DNA of 64,000 nt from Rhizobium phaseoli (GTDB lineage: Bacteria; Pseudomonadota; Alphaproteobacteria; Rhizobiales; Rhizobiaceae), in NCBI RefSeq assembly GCF_010668805.1, contig NZ_WUFT01000015.1, positions 1 through 64,000 of the forward strand, written 5' to 3'. The notes beneath the pieces were generated by a model. It made no database searches. It had not been told where the DNA came from and saw nothing but the letters and a program-made list of their open reading frames with translations. The position numbers and the translations under genes are program-made. Shown one piece after another: positions 40,480 through 49,409 of the stretch. Within the stretch, counting starts at the first letter, position 1. Every line of letters begins with the position of its first letter.

Positions 40480-41498
40480 CCCGCATTTTCATGCGACGAC
40501 GCGATCAAGCCGGTCATCATGTCACGATGCGATTCAGGCAGGCAGCCGAGCGCCACGAGCGAAGCCCTGACTGCCTCGTCGATCGGCGTTTGCGGCTCTT
40601 TGCCGAGTTCGGCAGTGAGCTTGCTGTTCCGCATCCGCAACGGCACCTTCCAGAGATAGCGCATCTCCCGGATCTCCCGCATCACAGCAACGAACGGTGC
40701 TGCCAGCGGCACGATCCACCATGGGAAGCCACCGATTTTCGCCTTGCCGCCGGCGACGCGTTTGATGGCTTCGACCATCTGCATGCCATCCGCATCCCAG
40801 AAGCCTTCCATATGATAGACGGCAAAGAGCGGCAGCCGATCAGCCCGCTCGGCAAGCTGAGCGATTGTTTCCGCCATGTCGGGGAGATAAGCCCACTGAT
40901 GACCGACGCCGCGCCGTCCCGGATTTTTGATCGTGCCGATAGGCTTGCCCGGTGTCACCAGGCCGGATGAGAACCAGCTGTTTCCAGTCGCGCCAGGACC
41001 GAAGAAATCCCCGGCCCTGACGATGATCGCTCCAACACCAGCTTCAGATACCGCTTCCAGCCGCTTCTCCATCTCGACGCGGATCGCCCCCTTCTTCGTC
41101 AGCGGATGCTGCGGGCTTTCCTCCGTCGGCGCCGGCAGGGCGTCCGGACCGAAATTGTAGACGTTTCCAGGCAGTACGATGCGGGCGCCGACGGTGCGGG
41201 CAGCGGCGATCGTATTGTCCAACATCGGCAGCACCAGCGTTTCCCAGTTGCGGTACCCGGGCGGATTGACGGCGTGGACGATCACGTTGACGCCTTCAGC
41301 CGCCCTCAGGACGTCACCGGCATTCATTGCATCGCCCTGCACCCATTCGAAAGCCGGCTCACGCCTCGACACCTTGGCGGCGTCACGGTTGAGCGCCCGG
41401 ATGCGCCAGCCGCGCGCAAGCAGCTTGCGGGCAACCGCGCCGCCGATACCGCCGGTGGCGCCGAGAACGAGGGCCGTCTTCTTCATTTCGCTGGTCAT
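40476..41498 (-). CDS. NAD(P)-dependent epimerase/oxidoreductase of the extended SDR type
   Basis: 340 residues. The N-terminal nucleotide-binding motif is VLGATGGIGGAVARKLL, and NAD-dependent epimerase relatives share VHAVNPPGYRNW, VLPGNVYNFGP and VRAGDFFGPG. The classic YxxxK is not evident, so an atypical SDR is likely. I start at the ATG 41496-41498 because AAGGAG stands nine bases upstream; the ATG three codons earlier abuts it. The divergent LysR gene is 94 bases away and probably controls this gene. Confidence 0.87.
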   Translation of the reverse strand: MTSEMKKTALVLGATGGIGGAVARKLLARGWRIRALNRDAAKVSRREPAFEWVQGDAMNAGDVLRAAEGVNVIVHAVNPPGYRNWETLVLPMLDNTIAAARTVGARIVLPGNVYNFGPDALPAPTEESPQHPLTKKGAIRVEMEKRLEAVSEAGVGAIIVRAGDFFGPGATGNSWFSSGLVTPGKPIGTIKNPGRRGVGHQWAYLPDMAETIAQLAERADRLPLFAVYHMEGFWDADGMQMVEAIKRVAGGKAKIGGFPWWIVPLAAPFVAVMREIREMRYLWKVPLRMRNSKLTAELGKEPQTPIDEAVRASLVALGCLPESHRDMMTGLIASSHENAG

Positions 41499-41592
41499 GA
41501 CAATCATCTCCTTCGCTTGAATGGAAGGACTATGCCACCGGCCCTAAATAAACAAAATTGACGAAATAAATGCAGCTGCTATACAAAAATAT

Positions 41593-42492
41593 ATGAGCAC
41601 CGAACCCAGCTGGGATTTCTACCGCGCTTTCCTGACCGTGCTTCAGCAAGGGTCGCTTTCGGCCGCCGCCCGCGAGTTGGGGCTGACGCAGCCGACCATA
41701 GGCCGCCATGTCGACGCATTGGAAACGGCAATCGGCGCCGAACTCTTCACCCGATCCCCAAACGGGCTGTTGCCGACCGACGCCGCATTGGCGCTGAAGC
41801 CCTATGCCGAGACGCTGGCGGCAACCACTGCCGCGCTTTTGCGCACCGCATCCGGCGAGCGCGATCGCGTGGCTGGAACCGTCAGGGTCAGCGCCAGCGA
41901 GGTCATCGCCGTCGAGGTGCTGCCTGGGCTTCTCGGTCCACTGCAGGAGACATATCCCGAACTCCAGATCGAGCTGTCGGCCTCCGACACGATAGAGGAC
42001 CTGGTGAACCGCGAGGCCGATATCGCCGTGCGCATGGCCGAGCCGCAGCAGGGCGCGCTCGTCGTGCGCCGCATTGGCGATATCCCGCTCGGCTTCCATG
42101 CCCATCGCCGCTATCTCGAACGACACGGCATTCCGCACACCTTGGCTGACCTCGCAAACCATCGGCTCATCGGCTTCGACCGGCAGACGGCCTATGTCCG
42201 TATGGTGATGAAGCGCTACGCGGTTCCCGGCATCCATTTCTCCTACAGGACCGACAGCAATCTCGCCCAGCTTGCTGCGATCCGCGCCGCCGTCGGCATC
42301 GGCCTTTGCCAAATCGGGCTTGCACGTGAAAACCCCGATCTGGTGCACGTGCTGCCCGATGCTTTCGGCCTACCGCTCGGCACGTGGGTGGCGATGCATG
42401 AGAGCCTGAAGACCTCGCCGCGCTGCCGCACCACCTTTGACGCACTGGTCAAGGGGCTTCAGGACTATCACCGATATTCGACCCGCACATAA
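41593..42492 (+). CDS. LysR family transcriptional regulator
   Basis: 299 residues. An N-terminal helix-turn-helix (FLTVLQQGSLSAAARELGLTQPTIGRHVDALE) and a LysR substrate-binding domain (VRVSASEVIAVEVLPGLLGPL; DIAVRMAEPQQGALVVRRIGD). Divergent arrangement with the oxidoreductase gene at 40476-41498 is typical for a LysR protein and its target, with the operator in the shared 94-base AT-rich gap. The inducer is unknown. Confidence 0.93.
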   Translation: MSTEPSWDFYRAFLTVLQQGSLSAAARELGLTQPTIGRHVDALETAIGAELFTRSPNGLLPTDAALALKPYAETLAATTAALLRTASGERDRVAGTVRVSASEVIAVEVLPGLLGPLQETYPELQIELSASDTIEDLVNREADIAVRMAEPQQGALVVRRIGDIPLGFHAHRRYLERHGIPHTLADLANHRLIGFDRQTAYVRMVMKRYAVPGIHFSYRTDSNLAQLAAIRAAVGIGLCQIGLARENPDLVHVLPDAFGLPLGTWVAMHESLKTSPRCRTTFDALVKGLQDYHRYSTRT

Positions 42493-42553
42493 CCTCCAAA
42501 TCCGGAATCGATTTTCGCGAAGAATCATGCGCAAATTCAACGTGATTGAGCAT

Positions 42554-42660
42554 CTAAAGCATGTCGCGCAAAAGTGTGCCGCGGTTTTGCGCTAACGACA
42601 TGCGTAAAAACAAAGACCTAAAGCGCGAGGAGCGAATCTGAAGATCGCGACGCGCTTTAG
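42554..42660. repeat. RIME-like palindromic repeat, family B, copy 1
   Basis: 107 bases: CTAAAGCATGTCGCGCAAAA ... TTTTGCG..CGACATGC (first palindrome), ACAAAGACCTAAAGCGCG ... GCGACGCGCTTTAG (second). Preceded at 42500-42550 by TCCGGAATCGATTTTCGCGA, another stretch common between rhizobial genes. Confidence 0.85.
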
Positions 42661-42700
42661 AACCTGGCGTATCCGACGCGGGGTGCTGTAGCGGAAGAAG

Positions 42701-43216
42701 ATGATGACCCACGATCCGGTTGAACTCGTGCCCTACGATCCGCAATGGCCAGAGACGTTTCGGCGCATCCGCGACAGGTTGCTCGTCTTGCTGCCGCAGG
42801 CGCGCTCCATCGATCACATCGGTAGCACGTCCATATCAGGCATGAGTGCCAAACCGCTGATCGATATCGACATCGTTCTTCCCGGCCTCGGGCACATCGA
42901 GGGTGCCACCGATGTGCTTCTGGCAGAAGGCTACGAACCGCGCGGCAATCGCTACGACGCCGAGGTCTGGGCATTTTTATCACGAGGTTCCGTGCCGCGG
43001 GAGCGCGTCTACCTCTGCCCGCTCGGCAATGGCACGCATCGAAACAGGCTGGCTTTCCGGGATTATCTCATCGCGCATCCGCAGGCAGCGGCCGATTATG
43101 CCGCGCTCAAACGCAGGCTGGCAGCCGAATTCAGGATGGACGGCGATCGCTATACGGCACATAAGCGCGAATTCGTCGACACGATCGTCGCGCGGGCTTT
43201 AACGGGCGACGATTAG
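42701..43216 (+). CDS. GrpB family (UPF0157) nucleotidyltransferase-like protein
   Basis: 171 residues. The family pattern is clear: VELVPYDPQWPETF at the start, HIGSTSISGMSAKPLIDIDIVLP (the GS...D.D of the nucleotidyltransferase fold) and HRNRLAFRDYLIAHPQAAADYAALKRRLA. Members with known partners transfer nucleotides, but no substrate is established for this one. The first codons are MMTHDPVE; either methionine could be the start. It converges on the DUF2188 gene with three bases between. Confidence 0.87.
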   Translation: MMTHDPVELVPYDPQWPETFRRIRDRLLVLLPQARSIDHIGSTSISGMSAKPLIDIDIVLPGLGHIEGATDVLLAEGYEPRGNRYDAEVWAFLSRGSVPRERVYLCPLGNGTHRNRLAFRDYLIAHPQAAADYAALKRRLAAEFRMDGDRYTAHKREFVDTIVARALTGDD

Positions 43217-43219
43217 GCT

Positions 43220-43501
43220 TCAGATGCCTTGCGAGGCCTCGGCCGAGCGGTCCTTCCACTGGCCGTCCACCACCTCGGTTTCCGGCCGGTCGCCGCCTTC
43301 GGCATATTCCTCATGCCACTTGCCGTTCTCGTCCTGCCAGCTGATCTCGGCGGAATCGCCGCCGACCTGCTGTTCGGCCGCGACGATACGCGCAGCTTCG
43401 ACTGCCTCGGCATGGGTCGGGAATGCCTCGGAATAGACGCCTCCGAGCCGGTAGGCCCAACCGCCGTCATGCGGCACGACTTCGTAGACCACCTTGATCA
43501 T
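43220..43501 (-). CDS. DUF2188 family small protein
   Basis: 93 residues. The N-terminal strand-helix unit (VVYEVVPHDGGWAYRLGGVYSEAFPTHAEAVEAARIVAAEQ) is the DUF2188 pattern: a short beta hairpin carrying W, then an Ala-rich helix. The tail is acidic and tryptophan-containing (EISWQDENGKWHEEY). GAGGAGACGAATGC precedes the ATG. Function unknown; no membrane or signal segment. Confidence 0.82.
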   Translation of the reverse strand: MIKVVYEVVPHDGGWAYRLGGVYSEAFPTHAEAVEAARIVAAEQQVGGDSAEISWQDENGKWHEEYAEGGDRPETEVVDGQWKDRSAEASQGI

Positions 43502-43731
43502 GCATTCGTCTCCTCATCTTCTTGTTGCGCATTCGCACGCTTCCGGACAGGATCCGGATCATCGCGGCCGCTTGACGAGAATTCGAGGACGCCGCGATCT
43601 GCTTTTCGGCCCCGATGACATCAGTATTCCATTAAACGCCGAAGACTGCAAATGGGACTGGATCGATGCTTGCTTGATATGCGGAATCAGTGACTTAGAT
43701 AAAACGCATGGATCGGGACAGGAGCTGAAGC

Positions 43732-44829
43732 TTGGGGATTGCATCACGCTTGAAAGAAGAGAAGTTTCTGGTCGCGGCACTTGTCGTTGCAGCGATCGCC
43801 TATTTCTTGGAACACGCGGTGATCGAGATGGGACGCGGCATCGCCCTGATCGCGGCCGCCGCCCTGGTCGGCACCATCGTTCTCGCCTCGATCCGCGTTG
43901 CCCATCACGCCGAGCTGCTCGCCGTGAAGGTTGGTGATCCCTATGGCACGATGATCCTGACGCTGTCGGCCGTCGCCGTCGAGGTTATCATTCTCGCGAT
44001 CATGATGAGCGGCGAGAGTTCGCCGACACTGGTGCGCGACACGATCTATTCCGCCCTGATGCTCGATATCAACGGCATTCTGGGTCTCGCCGCCCTGCTC
44101 GGCGGCCTCAAGCATGGCGAACAGCCCTACAACGACAATTCGGGCAAGACCTACGGCGTGATGATCCTGACTGCCATCGGCATCTCGATGATCGTGCCGG
44201 AATTCGTGCCCGGCGACAAATGGCACTATTATTCCGCCTTCACCATCGTCGCGATGATTGCGCTCTACGGCCTCTTCCTGCGCATGCAGGTCGGCCAGCA
44301 CAGCTATTTCTTCAGCTACAGTTATCCGCGCTCCGAACGGAAGAAAGAAGGTCCGGACGAGCATGGCCCCGACGAATCGACCGCAATCTCGATTGCCACC
44401 ATTCTGGTCGGCGTCGTCATCATCGGCCTGCTGGCGGAGTTCATGGCCACCCTCATGACGGAGGGTCTGCGCGACAGCGGCGCGCCGATCGCGGTGACCG
44501 CGGTCGTCGTCGCGGCGATCTCAGCTGCCCCCGAAATTCTCACCGCCTTGAGGGCAGCCCTCAGGAACCGCATGCAGGCGACGGTCAATATTGCGATGGG
44601 CGCCTCCCTCTCCACGGTGATCCTGACGGTGCCGGTCATGGAGGCGATCGCACTCTATACCGGCCAGCCCTTCATCATGGCGATGACCCCGGTGCAGACG
44701 GTGATGGTGACGATCACCTTGATTGCCGCCGCGATCAATCTTAACGACGGCGAGACCAACGCCATCGAAGGCATGACCCATTTCATCCTCTTCGCCACCT
44801 TCGTCATGCTGACGGGGCTGGGGCTTTGA
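43732..44829 (+). CDS. ChaA-type Ca2+(Na+)/H+ antiporter
   Basis: 365 residues from a TTG (43732) with GGAG eight bases upstream; I find no suitable ATG. A CaCA-superfamily cation exchanger of the inner membrane, about 11 helices in two halves. The inverted alpha repeats are visible: GTMILTLSAVAVEVIILAIMM (first) and AVTAVVVAAISAAPEILTALRAAL (second), each with the key glutamate. A charged cytoplasmic loop (RSERKKEGPDEHGPDES) splits them. It probably exports calcium or sodium. It stands alone. Confidence 0.9.
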   Translation: MGIASRLKEEKFLVAALVVAAIAYFLEHAVIEMGRGIALIAAAALVGTIVLASIRVAHHAELLAVKVGDPYGTMILTLSAVAVEVIILAIMMSGESSPTLVRDTIYSALMLDINGILGLAALLGGLKHGEQPYNDNSGKTYGVMILTAIGISMIVPEFVPGDKWHYYSAFTIVAMIALYGLFLRMQVGQHSYFFSYSYPRSERKKEGPDEHGPDESTAISIATILVGVVIIGLLAEFMATLMTEGLRDSGAPIAVTAVVVAAISAAPEILTALRAALRNRMQATVNIAMGASLSTVILTVPVMEAIALYTGQPFIMAMTPVQTVMVTITLIAAAINLNDGETNAIEGMTHFILFATFVMLTGLGL

Positions 44830-44903
44830 AGGCAGCGCGCTTAAACCCAATATTCGAACAGCCTTAATGGCAGCCAACGCCTGTCAGCACGGATCTGCGA
44901 CCG

Positions 44904-45773
44904 TTATTCCTTCGACTTTTCGAGGAAACGCTGCTTACGGGTTTTCGGCTTGAAGCGCCGGAAGAAACCTTCGACGGCCCGAATGGATTTGGTGACGGAC
45001 ATCAGCCTGTCGATCTGGCTGTTGGCATTGTGAAGTCGCTCCGACAGGACCTCGGCCGCCGTCATCGCAATCTCGATCGGCGGCACCTGTGGAAATCGTT
45101 TGGCGAGCGCCGCATAGGGGCTGGCATCGACGCCACCCATCATCGAGATCGTGCCCATCCTGGCAAAGAGACGCAGGAATATCTGCTCGAACGTCCAATC
45201 GTGCACGTCGAAAACCTTCCACTTCTCGCTTCTCTTTGCCGAAAAGCCGGCAAGCAGGATCTTGCCCGGCAGTTGCAACTCGGCGAGCCAGAGCGCCAGC
45301 GCAAAGCCGCTCGTCGCGATCTTGCCTGTCGGATAGAGATCCCCGATCATCTGCGTCAGGTCGAGGTGACGGGCTCTGGCACCGTTGAAGCGGCTCTCCT
45401 CGCTGAAGTTTTCCTCGGGGGAAACGCGGATATTGACGACGCCCAGAAAACTGTCGCCGGCAAAGAAGCGCAGGACATCCGCCGCCTCGCGCCGGTGGAC
45501 GATGTTGGCGCCCATCACGCCGCTGCGGGCAACCAGCACCGCATGGCCGGCGAAGGGTTCATCGAGCACCTTGTAGACATTGTTGAAGAAGACGTAGAGC
45601 GCTGTCTCCGGCAACTCGCTTCGCAGCCGCTCGAAATCGACCGCCTCGCTGTTTGCCACCAGCACGATGTGGGAATAGTGCGACAGCAGCGCCTTCCACG
45701 CTTCCGGCGTCAGGAAATGCAATCCGCCATCTGCGGCAGCCACGGTGTTGATATCGTTGGGGATCGATTCCAT
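44904..45773 (-). CDS. Sialyltransferase-like (GT29-type) glycosyltransferase, tentative
   Basis: 289 residues. I recognise no exact family, but segments follow the order of sialylmotifs: VLVANSEAVDF (large motif, G/A-NS), ATSGFALALWLAELQLPGKI followed by LLAGF (small motif, SG...YGF) and VHDWTFE (VS motif, H-x4-E). The C-terminus is basic and helical. It follows the GT8 gene by about 35 bases on the same strand, so both may build one surface glycan. No signal peptide, so it would work in the cytoplasm. Confidence 0.6.
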   Translation of the reverse strand: MESIPNDINTVAAADGGLHFLTPEAWKALLSHYSHIVLVANSEAVDFERLRSELPETALYVFFNNVYKVLDEPFAGHAVLVARSGVMGANIVHRREAADVLRFFAGDSFLGVVNIRVSPEENFSEESRFNGARARHLDLTQMIGDLYPTGKIATSGFALALWLAELQLPGKILLAGFSAKRSEKWKVFDVHDWTFEQIFLRLFARMGTISMMGGVDASPYAALAKRFPQVPPIEIAMTAAEVLSERLHNANSQIDRLMSVTKSIRAVEGFFRRFKPKTRKQRFLEKSKE

Positions 45774-45808
45774 ATCGGCTCACATGCACTTTCCAAGGAC
45801 GCGCCTTA

Positions 45809-46714
45809 CTAGCTGTTGCTGAAATAGGCGCGCATCCGTGCCAGTCGCGTCAGCCCGCCGATCTGCTTTCCCACATGCGAAAGAAAGCCCGCCACCCGGC
45901 CCGTCATCGACGGCTGTCTGCAGAAGGAAGCCCACGGCGTGTCGCGGAGATCCTCGATATAACGCCTGGCCATCTGCCGGTGCACCCAGGGAACGGTCGC
46001 CTGCCACGGTTTTTTCCGGCCGGTGAAATGAACGATCGCCGGCTGGCCGACGAAAGGCAGGAGGCCCGTCTGCGTGTTCCAGCGCGGATCGAGCGCCAGC
46101 CAGTCGCCGTCGAAGCTGACGTTCAGCGCATCCTGGTCGTTATTCTCGAAAAGATGCGACCGCTCCTGGAATATCTCCCGAGTCCTGGCAAAGAGCCCCT
46201 TCGCCCGGCAGGCCGACCAATCGAACAGCAGCACGCCGGCATTGAAATAGCGGCCGCCCTCGCGCATGCCGATCTTTCGCTGCCGGGCGCCGGCCTTCTC
46301 AGGAAAGGCCATGACATAATCGTCGACCGCGGCAAGCGCCTTGCCTTGAAAATCTCTGGTGAAGAGTTCGCCGACGGGTGCCACCGCCAGCACGTCGGCG
46401 TCGAGGTAAAGCAGGCGCTCGATATCATGGGGAATATGCAGATCCATGTAGAGCCGCGCCAGTGTCGCAGCCGACCAGCGGCCTCGCGCCTGCTTTGCCG
46501 TTTCCGGCGTATTATAGGGCAGCACGGTGATCGCCATATCGTGCAACCGCGCGAAATTTCCAACCTCGGCGATTTCGCTCGGCTTCAGGTCGATGCCGAG
46601 AAGCAAGAACTCCGCTGGCGAAGCCCCAAGATTGCGCTTGACGGAAAGCAGCGTGCAGCAAGCGGCCGGCAGCATGTTGACATCCGAACAGACGATCACC
46701 GCACTCTGCTGCAA
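45809..46714 (-). CDS. Glycosyltransferase family 8 protein
   Basis: 301 residues from a TTG at 46712-46714 (then QQSAVIVCSD) with a GGGGGG-rich stretch upstream; a TTG eight codons earlier or a GTG later are alternatives. GT8 retaining transferase: DxD metal site in RLLYLDADVLAV, YFNAGVLLFDW, NNDQDALNVSF and the HFTGRKKPW loop are all present. Relatives add galactose or glucose to LPS cores. It probably works with the sialyltransferase-like gene downstream. No ATG start is a weak point; the motifs are not. Confidence 0.9.
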   Translation of the reverse strand: MQQSAVIVCSDVNMLPAACCTLLSVKRNLGASPAEFLLLGIDLKPSEIAEVGNFARLHDMAITVLPYNTPETAKQARGRWSAATLARLYMDLHIPHDIERLLYLDADVLAVAPVGELFTRDFQGKALAAVDDYVMAFPEKAGARQRKIGMREGGRYFNAGVLLFDWSACRAKGLFARTREIFQERSHLFENNDQDALNVSFDGDWLALDPRWNTQTGLLPFVGQPAIVHFTGRKKPWQATVPWVHRQMARRYIEDLRDTPWASFCRQPSMTGRVAGFLSHVGKQIGGLTRLARMRAYFSNS

Positions 46715-46896
46715 AATCCCGGCCCCCCGAAGCGGCAACTTAAACTTGATGCCGGATATCTAGTGGGTTTGGCGGCTGCCCGCAACCGTAGATCACCGGC
46801 CGAACCATCGCTCCTCGTCACGTTTTGAATCGGAATTCAACGACTTGCGAGGCAAAGCGGAATCAACGCACTAAGGCCTTGAATCGGGACATGAGC

Positions 46897-47283
46897 CTAA
46901 AGTCGCAGCGCCAGCGGATGATCGACGAGCAGACGGTCGACTGTCGCAAGTTGCAGGCCCTCGACCTTGCATTGCGCCAGCAGCAATCGGTCGAAGGGAT
47001 CGCACGTCTCCGGCTCCGGGTCGGCGGCGGTGATGACGTGCGGGACGTCGACGGGCAGGATCGTCAGCCCCGCCTCCCGGAGATAGATGGGAATGGTCTC
47101 CAGGGGCAATCCCGGCTGCAATTTGCCAAGCCTTGTCTTGATGGCAATTTCCCAGAGGCTGGCGACGCTGACGAAGCCGCTGACCGTACCATTCGAAAGC
47201 ACCTGCTCGACACGCGGAAAACGTTCCGTCAGCTTCTTCTGTGCGATCGCGATTACCATGTGCGTGTCGAGCAGCACACGCAT
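46897..47283 (-). CDS. PIN domain toxin (VapC-like)
   Basis: 128 residues from the ATG at 47281-47283; a GTG two codons earlier overlaps the antitoxin stop. The four acidic PIN residues are visible: D in RVLLDTHMVIAIA, E in SLWEIAIKTRLG, D in DPFDRLLLAQC and D in LATVDRLLVDHP, so nuclease activity looks intact. VapC toxins cut specific RNAs when unchecked. The antitoxin gene is directly upstream with a two-base gap. I saw no mobile element around it. Confidence 0.9.
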   Translation of the reverse strand: MRVLLDTHMVIAIAQKKLTERFPRVEQVLSNGTVSGFVSVASLWEIAIKTRLGKLQPGLPLETIPIYLREAGLTILPVDVPHVITAADPEPETCDPFDRLLLAQCKVEGLQLATVDRLLVDHPLALRL

Positions 47284-47285
47284 GG

Positions 47286-47546
47286 TCACGGCAGCGGCTT
47301 GAGAAGAAAATCTTCCGGCAAAGGGTCGTCGAAGTCATCGGCGATGTACATCTCCGTCCTCGTGACCCCCTTGGAACGAAGATAGGCCTCGCCGGCTTCC
47401 AGATCCAAACCGCCGCGCTTCTGATGCGGCACCAGATCGAACGCCGGCCGGCCGTTTCGCGTCACGACAATAGTCTCGCCTTGCTCGACCTCGCGGGCAA
47501 GCTCGGTCAGGCGGTTCTTCGCATCGCGGATCGAAACGGTCTTCAT
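47286..47546 (-). CDS. Phd/YefM-type antitoxin
   Basis: 86 residues from the ATG at 47544-47546 (MKTVSIRDAKNRLTELAREVEQGE). The N-terminal Phd fold reads VSIRDAKNRLTELAREVEQ and VTRNGRPAFDLVPH; the C-terminal half would bind and inhibit the PIN toxin encoded immediately downstream. The pair should repress its own promoter through the repeats at 47558-47575. Its upstream region is short (under 100 bases to the terminator of aatA). Confidence 0.9.
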   Translation of the reverse strand: MKTVSIRDAKNRLTELAREVEQGETIVVTRNGRPAFDLVPHQKRGGLDLEAGEAYLRSKGVTRTEMYIADDFDDPLPEDFLLKPLP

Positions 47547-47557
47547 AAGCCAAATGT

Positions 47558-47575
47558 AGCCACATGCAGCCACAT
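47558..47575. promoter_or_regulatory. Direct repeats in the antitoxin promoter
   Basis: AGCCACAT occurs at 47558-47565 and 47568-47575, one helical turn apart, a dozen bases before the antitoxin start. This is the layout of a toxin-antitoxin autoregulatory operator. Confidence 0.5.
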
Positions 47576-47587
47576 CGTCAACGTCGC

Positions 47588-47619
47588 TAAAAAAAGGCCC
47601 GCCGTCGCCGGCAGGCCTT
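47588..47619 (-). terminator. aatA terminator
   Basis: On the minus strand AAGGCCTGCCGG-CGA-CGGCGGGCCTT is followed by seven T, about 24 bases past the aatA stop. Confidence 0.85.
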
Positions 47620-47642
47620 CGATCGATCTTATCGCAGTCCGC

Positions 47643-48845
47643 TTACCTGCAAGCGGCGCAGAAGCGCTGGATGCGGCGGCAGGCTTCCTCGAGCTGCTCT
47701 TCCGACGTTGCATAGGAGATGCGGAAGTTCGGGCCGAGGCCGAAGGCCGAGCCTTGAACGACGGCAACGCCTTCGGATTCCAGGAGCTCGGAAACGAAAT
47801 CTACGTCCGTCTCGATGACCTTGCCGGAGGGTGCGGTTTTGCCGATCAAGCCCTTGCAGGAAGGATAAACGTAGAAAGCGCCTTCCGGCACCGGGCAGAC
47901 GATGCCCTTGGCCTGGTTCAGCATGGAAACGACGAGATCACGACGGCCTTCGAAGATCTTCTTATTTTCGGGGATGAAGTCCTGCGTACCGTTCAGCGCC
48001 TCGACGGCGGCCCACTGGGCAATCGACGTCGCCCCCGAGGTCTGCTGACCCTGGATCATGTCCATTGCCTTGATGAGCTGAATCGGGCCTGCAGCATAGC
48101 CGATACGCCAGCCGGTCATCGCATAGGCTTTGGAGACGCCGTTCATCGTCAGCGTGCGGTCGTAAAGCTTCGGCTCGACCTCGACAGGCGTCACGAACTT
48201 GAAGTCGCCATAAGTCAGGTGCTCGTACATGTCGTCGGTCAATATCCAGACGTGCGGATGCTTCATCAGCACGTCGGTCAGCGCCTTCAGCTCGTCCTGC
48301 GTATAGGCCGCACCCGTCGGGTTGGACGGCGAGTTGAAGATGAACCACTTGGTCTTCGGCGTGATCGCCTTTTCGAGATCGGCCGCCTGGAGCTTGAAGT
48401 CATGCTCCTGGGTGGCCGAAACGAAAATTGGCGTGCCGCCGCATAGCGCCACCATCTCCGGATAGGAAACCCAGTAGGGCGCCGGGATGACGACTTCATC
48501 GCCGGGGTTCAGCGTCGCCATGAAGGCGTTGAACAGGATTTGCTTGCCGCCGGTGCCGACGATCGTCTGCTCCCAGGAATATTCCAGGCCGTTTTCACGC
48601 TTGAACTTGGCAGCGATCGCCTTGCGCAATTCGGGAATACCGGACACCGGCGTGTACTTCGTCTCGCCGCGATTGATCGCGTCGATAGCCGCCTTCTTGA
48701 TATTCTCGGGTGTATCGAAATCCGGCTCGCCCGCGCCGAGGCCAATCACATCACGTCCTTTTGCTTTCAGCTCGCGTGCTTTCTGGGAAACGGCGATGGT
48801 GGCTGAAGGCTTCACACGGGAAAGAGCATCGGCAAGGAAGGCCAT
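47643..48845 (-). CDS. aatA: Aspartate aminotransferase (class Ib)
   Basis: 400 residues. It interconverts aspartate and oxaloacetate with glutamate/2-oxoglutarate; in rhizobia AatA is needed to use aspartate and in the symbiosis. Fold type I PLP enzyme: N-terminal IGLGAGEPDFDTPENIKKAA, the active-site lysine in NGVSKAYAMTGWRIGYAAG (about 239), the Asn/Asp of NSPSNPTGAAY and the arginine in NFRISYATSEEQLEEA. The family subgroup (Ib, RhiAat-like) is judged from the N-terminus. A good terminator follows it. Confidence 0.94.
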   Translation of the reverse strand: MAFLADALSRVKPSATIAVSQKARELKAKGRDVIGLGAGEPDFDTPENIKKAAIDAINRGETKYTPVSGIPELRKAIAAKFKRENGLEYSWEQTIVGTGGKQILFNAFMATLNPGDEVVIPAPYWVSYPEMVALCGGTPIFVSATQEHDFKLQAADLEKAITPKTKWFIFNSPSNPTGAAYTQDELKALTDVLMKHPHVWILTDDMYEHLTYGDFKFVTPVEVEPKLYDRTLTMNGVSKAYAMTGWRIGYAAGPIQLIKAMDMIQGQQTSGATSIAQWAAVEALNGTQDFIPENKKIFEGRRDLVVSMLNQAKGIVCPVPEGAFYVYPSCKGLIGKTAPSGKVIETDVDFVSELLESEGVAVVQGSAFGLGPNFRISYATSEEQLEEACRRIQRFCAACR

Positions 48846-49068
48846 GATATCGGTCCTAATGGTTGAAACGGGCAGAAAGCCGGGACCGGTGTTCTGCGCC
48901 TAGCTCTATGTCCAATGTATGACGGCATTTCAAGCGCAAAGGCGTGATGGGGGCAATGATTCTTATTGATCGTTTCGCCGCATCGGCGAGCTGGGTCGCC
49001 GCCCTTTTCGGCAAGGCTTGCGGCGCGCAGTCGAAGCACTCCGCGCGACTCCAAAGTCAACCTCTTGA

Positions 49069-49409
49069 GACCATCGGGATTTATCCGTTTCCGCGAAGTC
49101 ATCCCCATGCCGGGAGTTCAAGTTTATCGCCGGCATCGGCGATCCCTTCGCAGTCTACTACAGCAGGGCACGCGGCTGGGTGTTCCCGGCTGGCGGCGGC
49201 GATGTCGAATGGTCGAAATTCGTCGCGGATGACGCCACCGCGATCGCGCACCTCGAGGAACTGGCGCGCAGGGCGAAGAGACCATCAGTTTTCGTCATCG
49301 CCACCAATAAGCCGCAACAAATGCCGCACACCGCCGCAATTCGGTCGTGAGCGCGCCGAGATCGAAGCCGCATCATTGCGCCATCCAAATTGGTTATTGA
49401 GGGTCGCCA
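49069..49409 (+). pseudogene. Decayed gene fragment, possibly the 3' end of an envelope glycosyltransferase
   Basis: Between aatA and the next gene one plus-strand frame reads protein-like sequence (FKFIAGIGDPFAVYYSRARG, then VEWSKFVADDATAIAHLEEL and RPSVFVIATN) and stops at about 49330. The adjacent frame continues coherently (FGRERAEIEAASLRHPNWLL). This pattern of two frames each making sense suggests a frameshift near 49310-49330. Upstream, the frame is open only from 49069 and lacks a start. It looks like the C-terminal tail of a large protein, perhaps a GT39-like transferase. The parent family is a guess. Confidence 0.4.
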
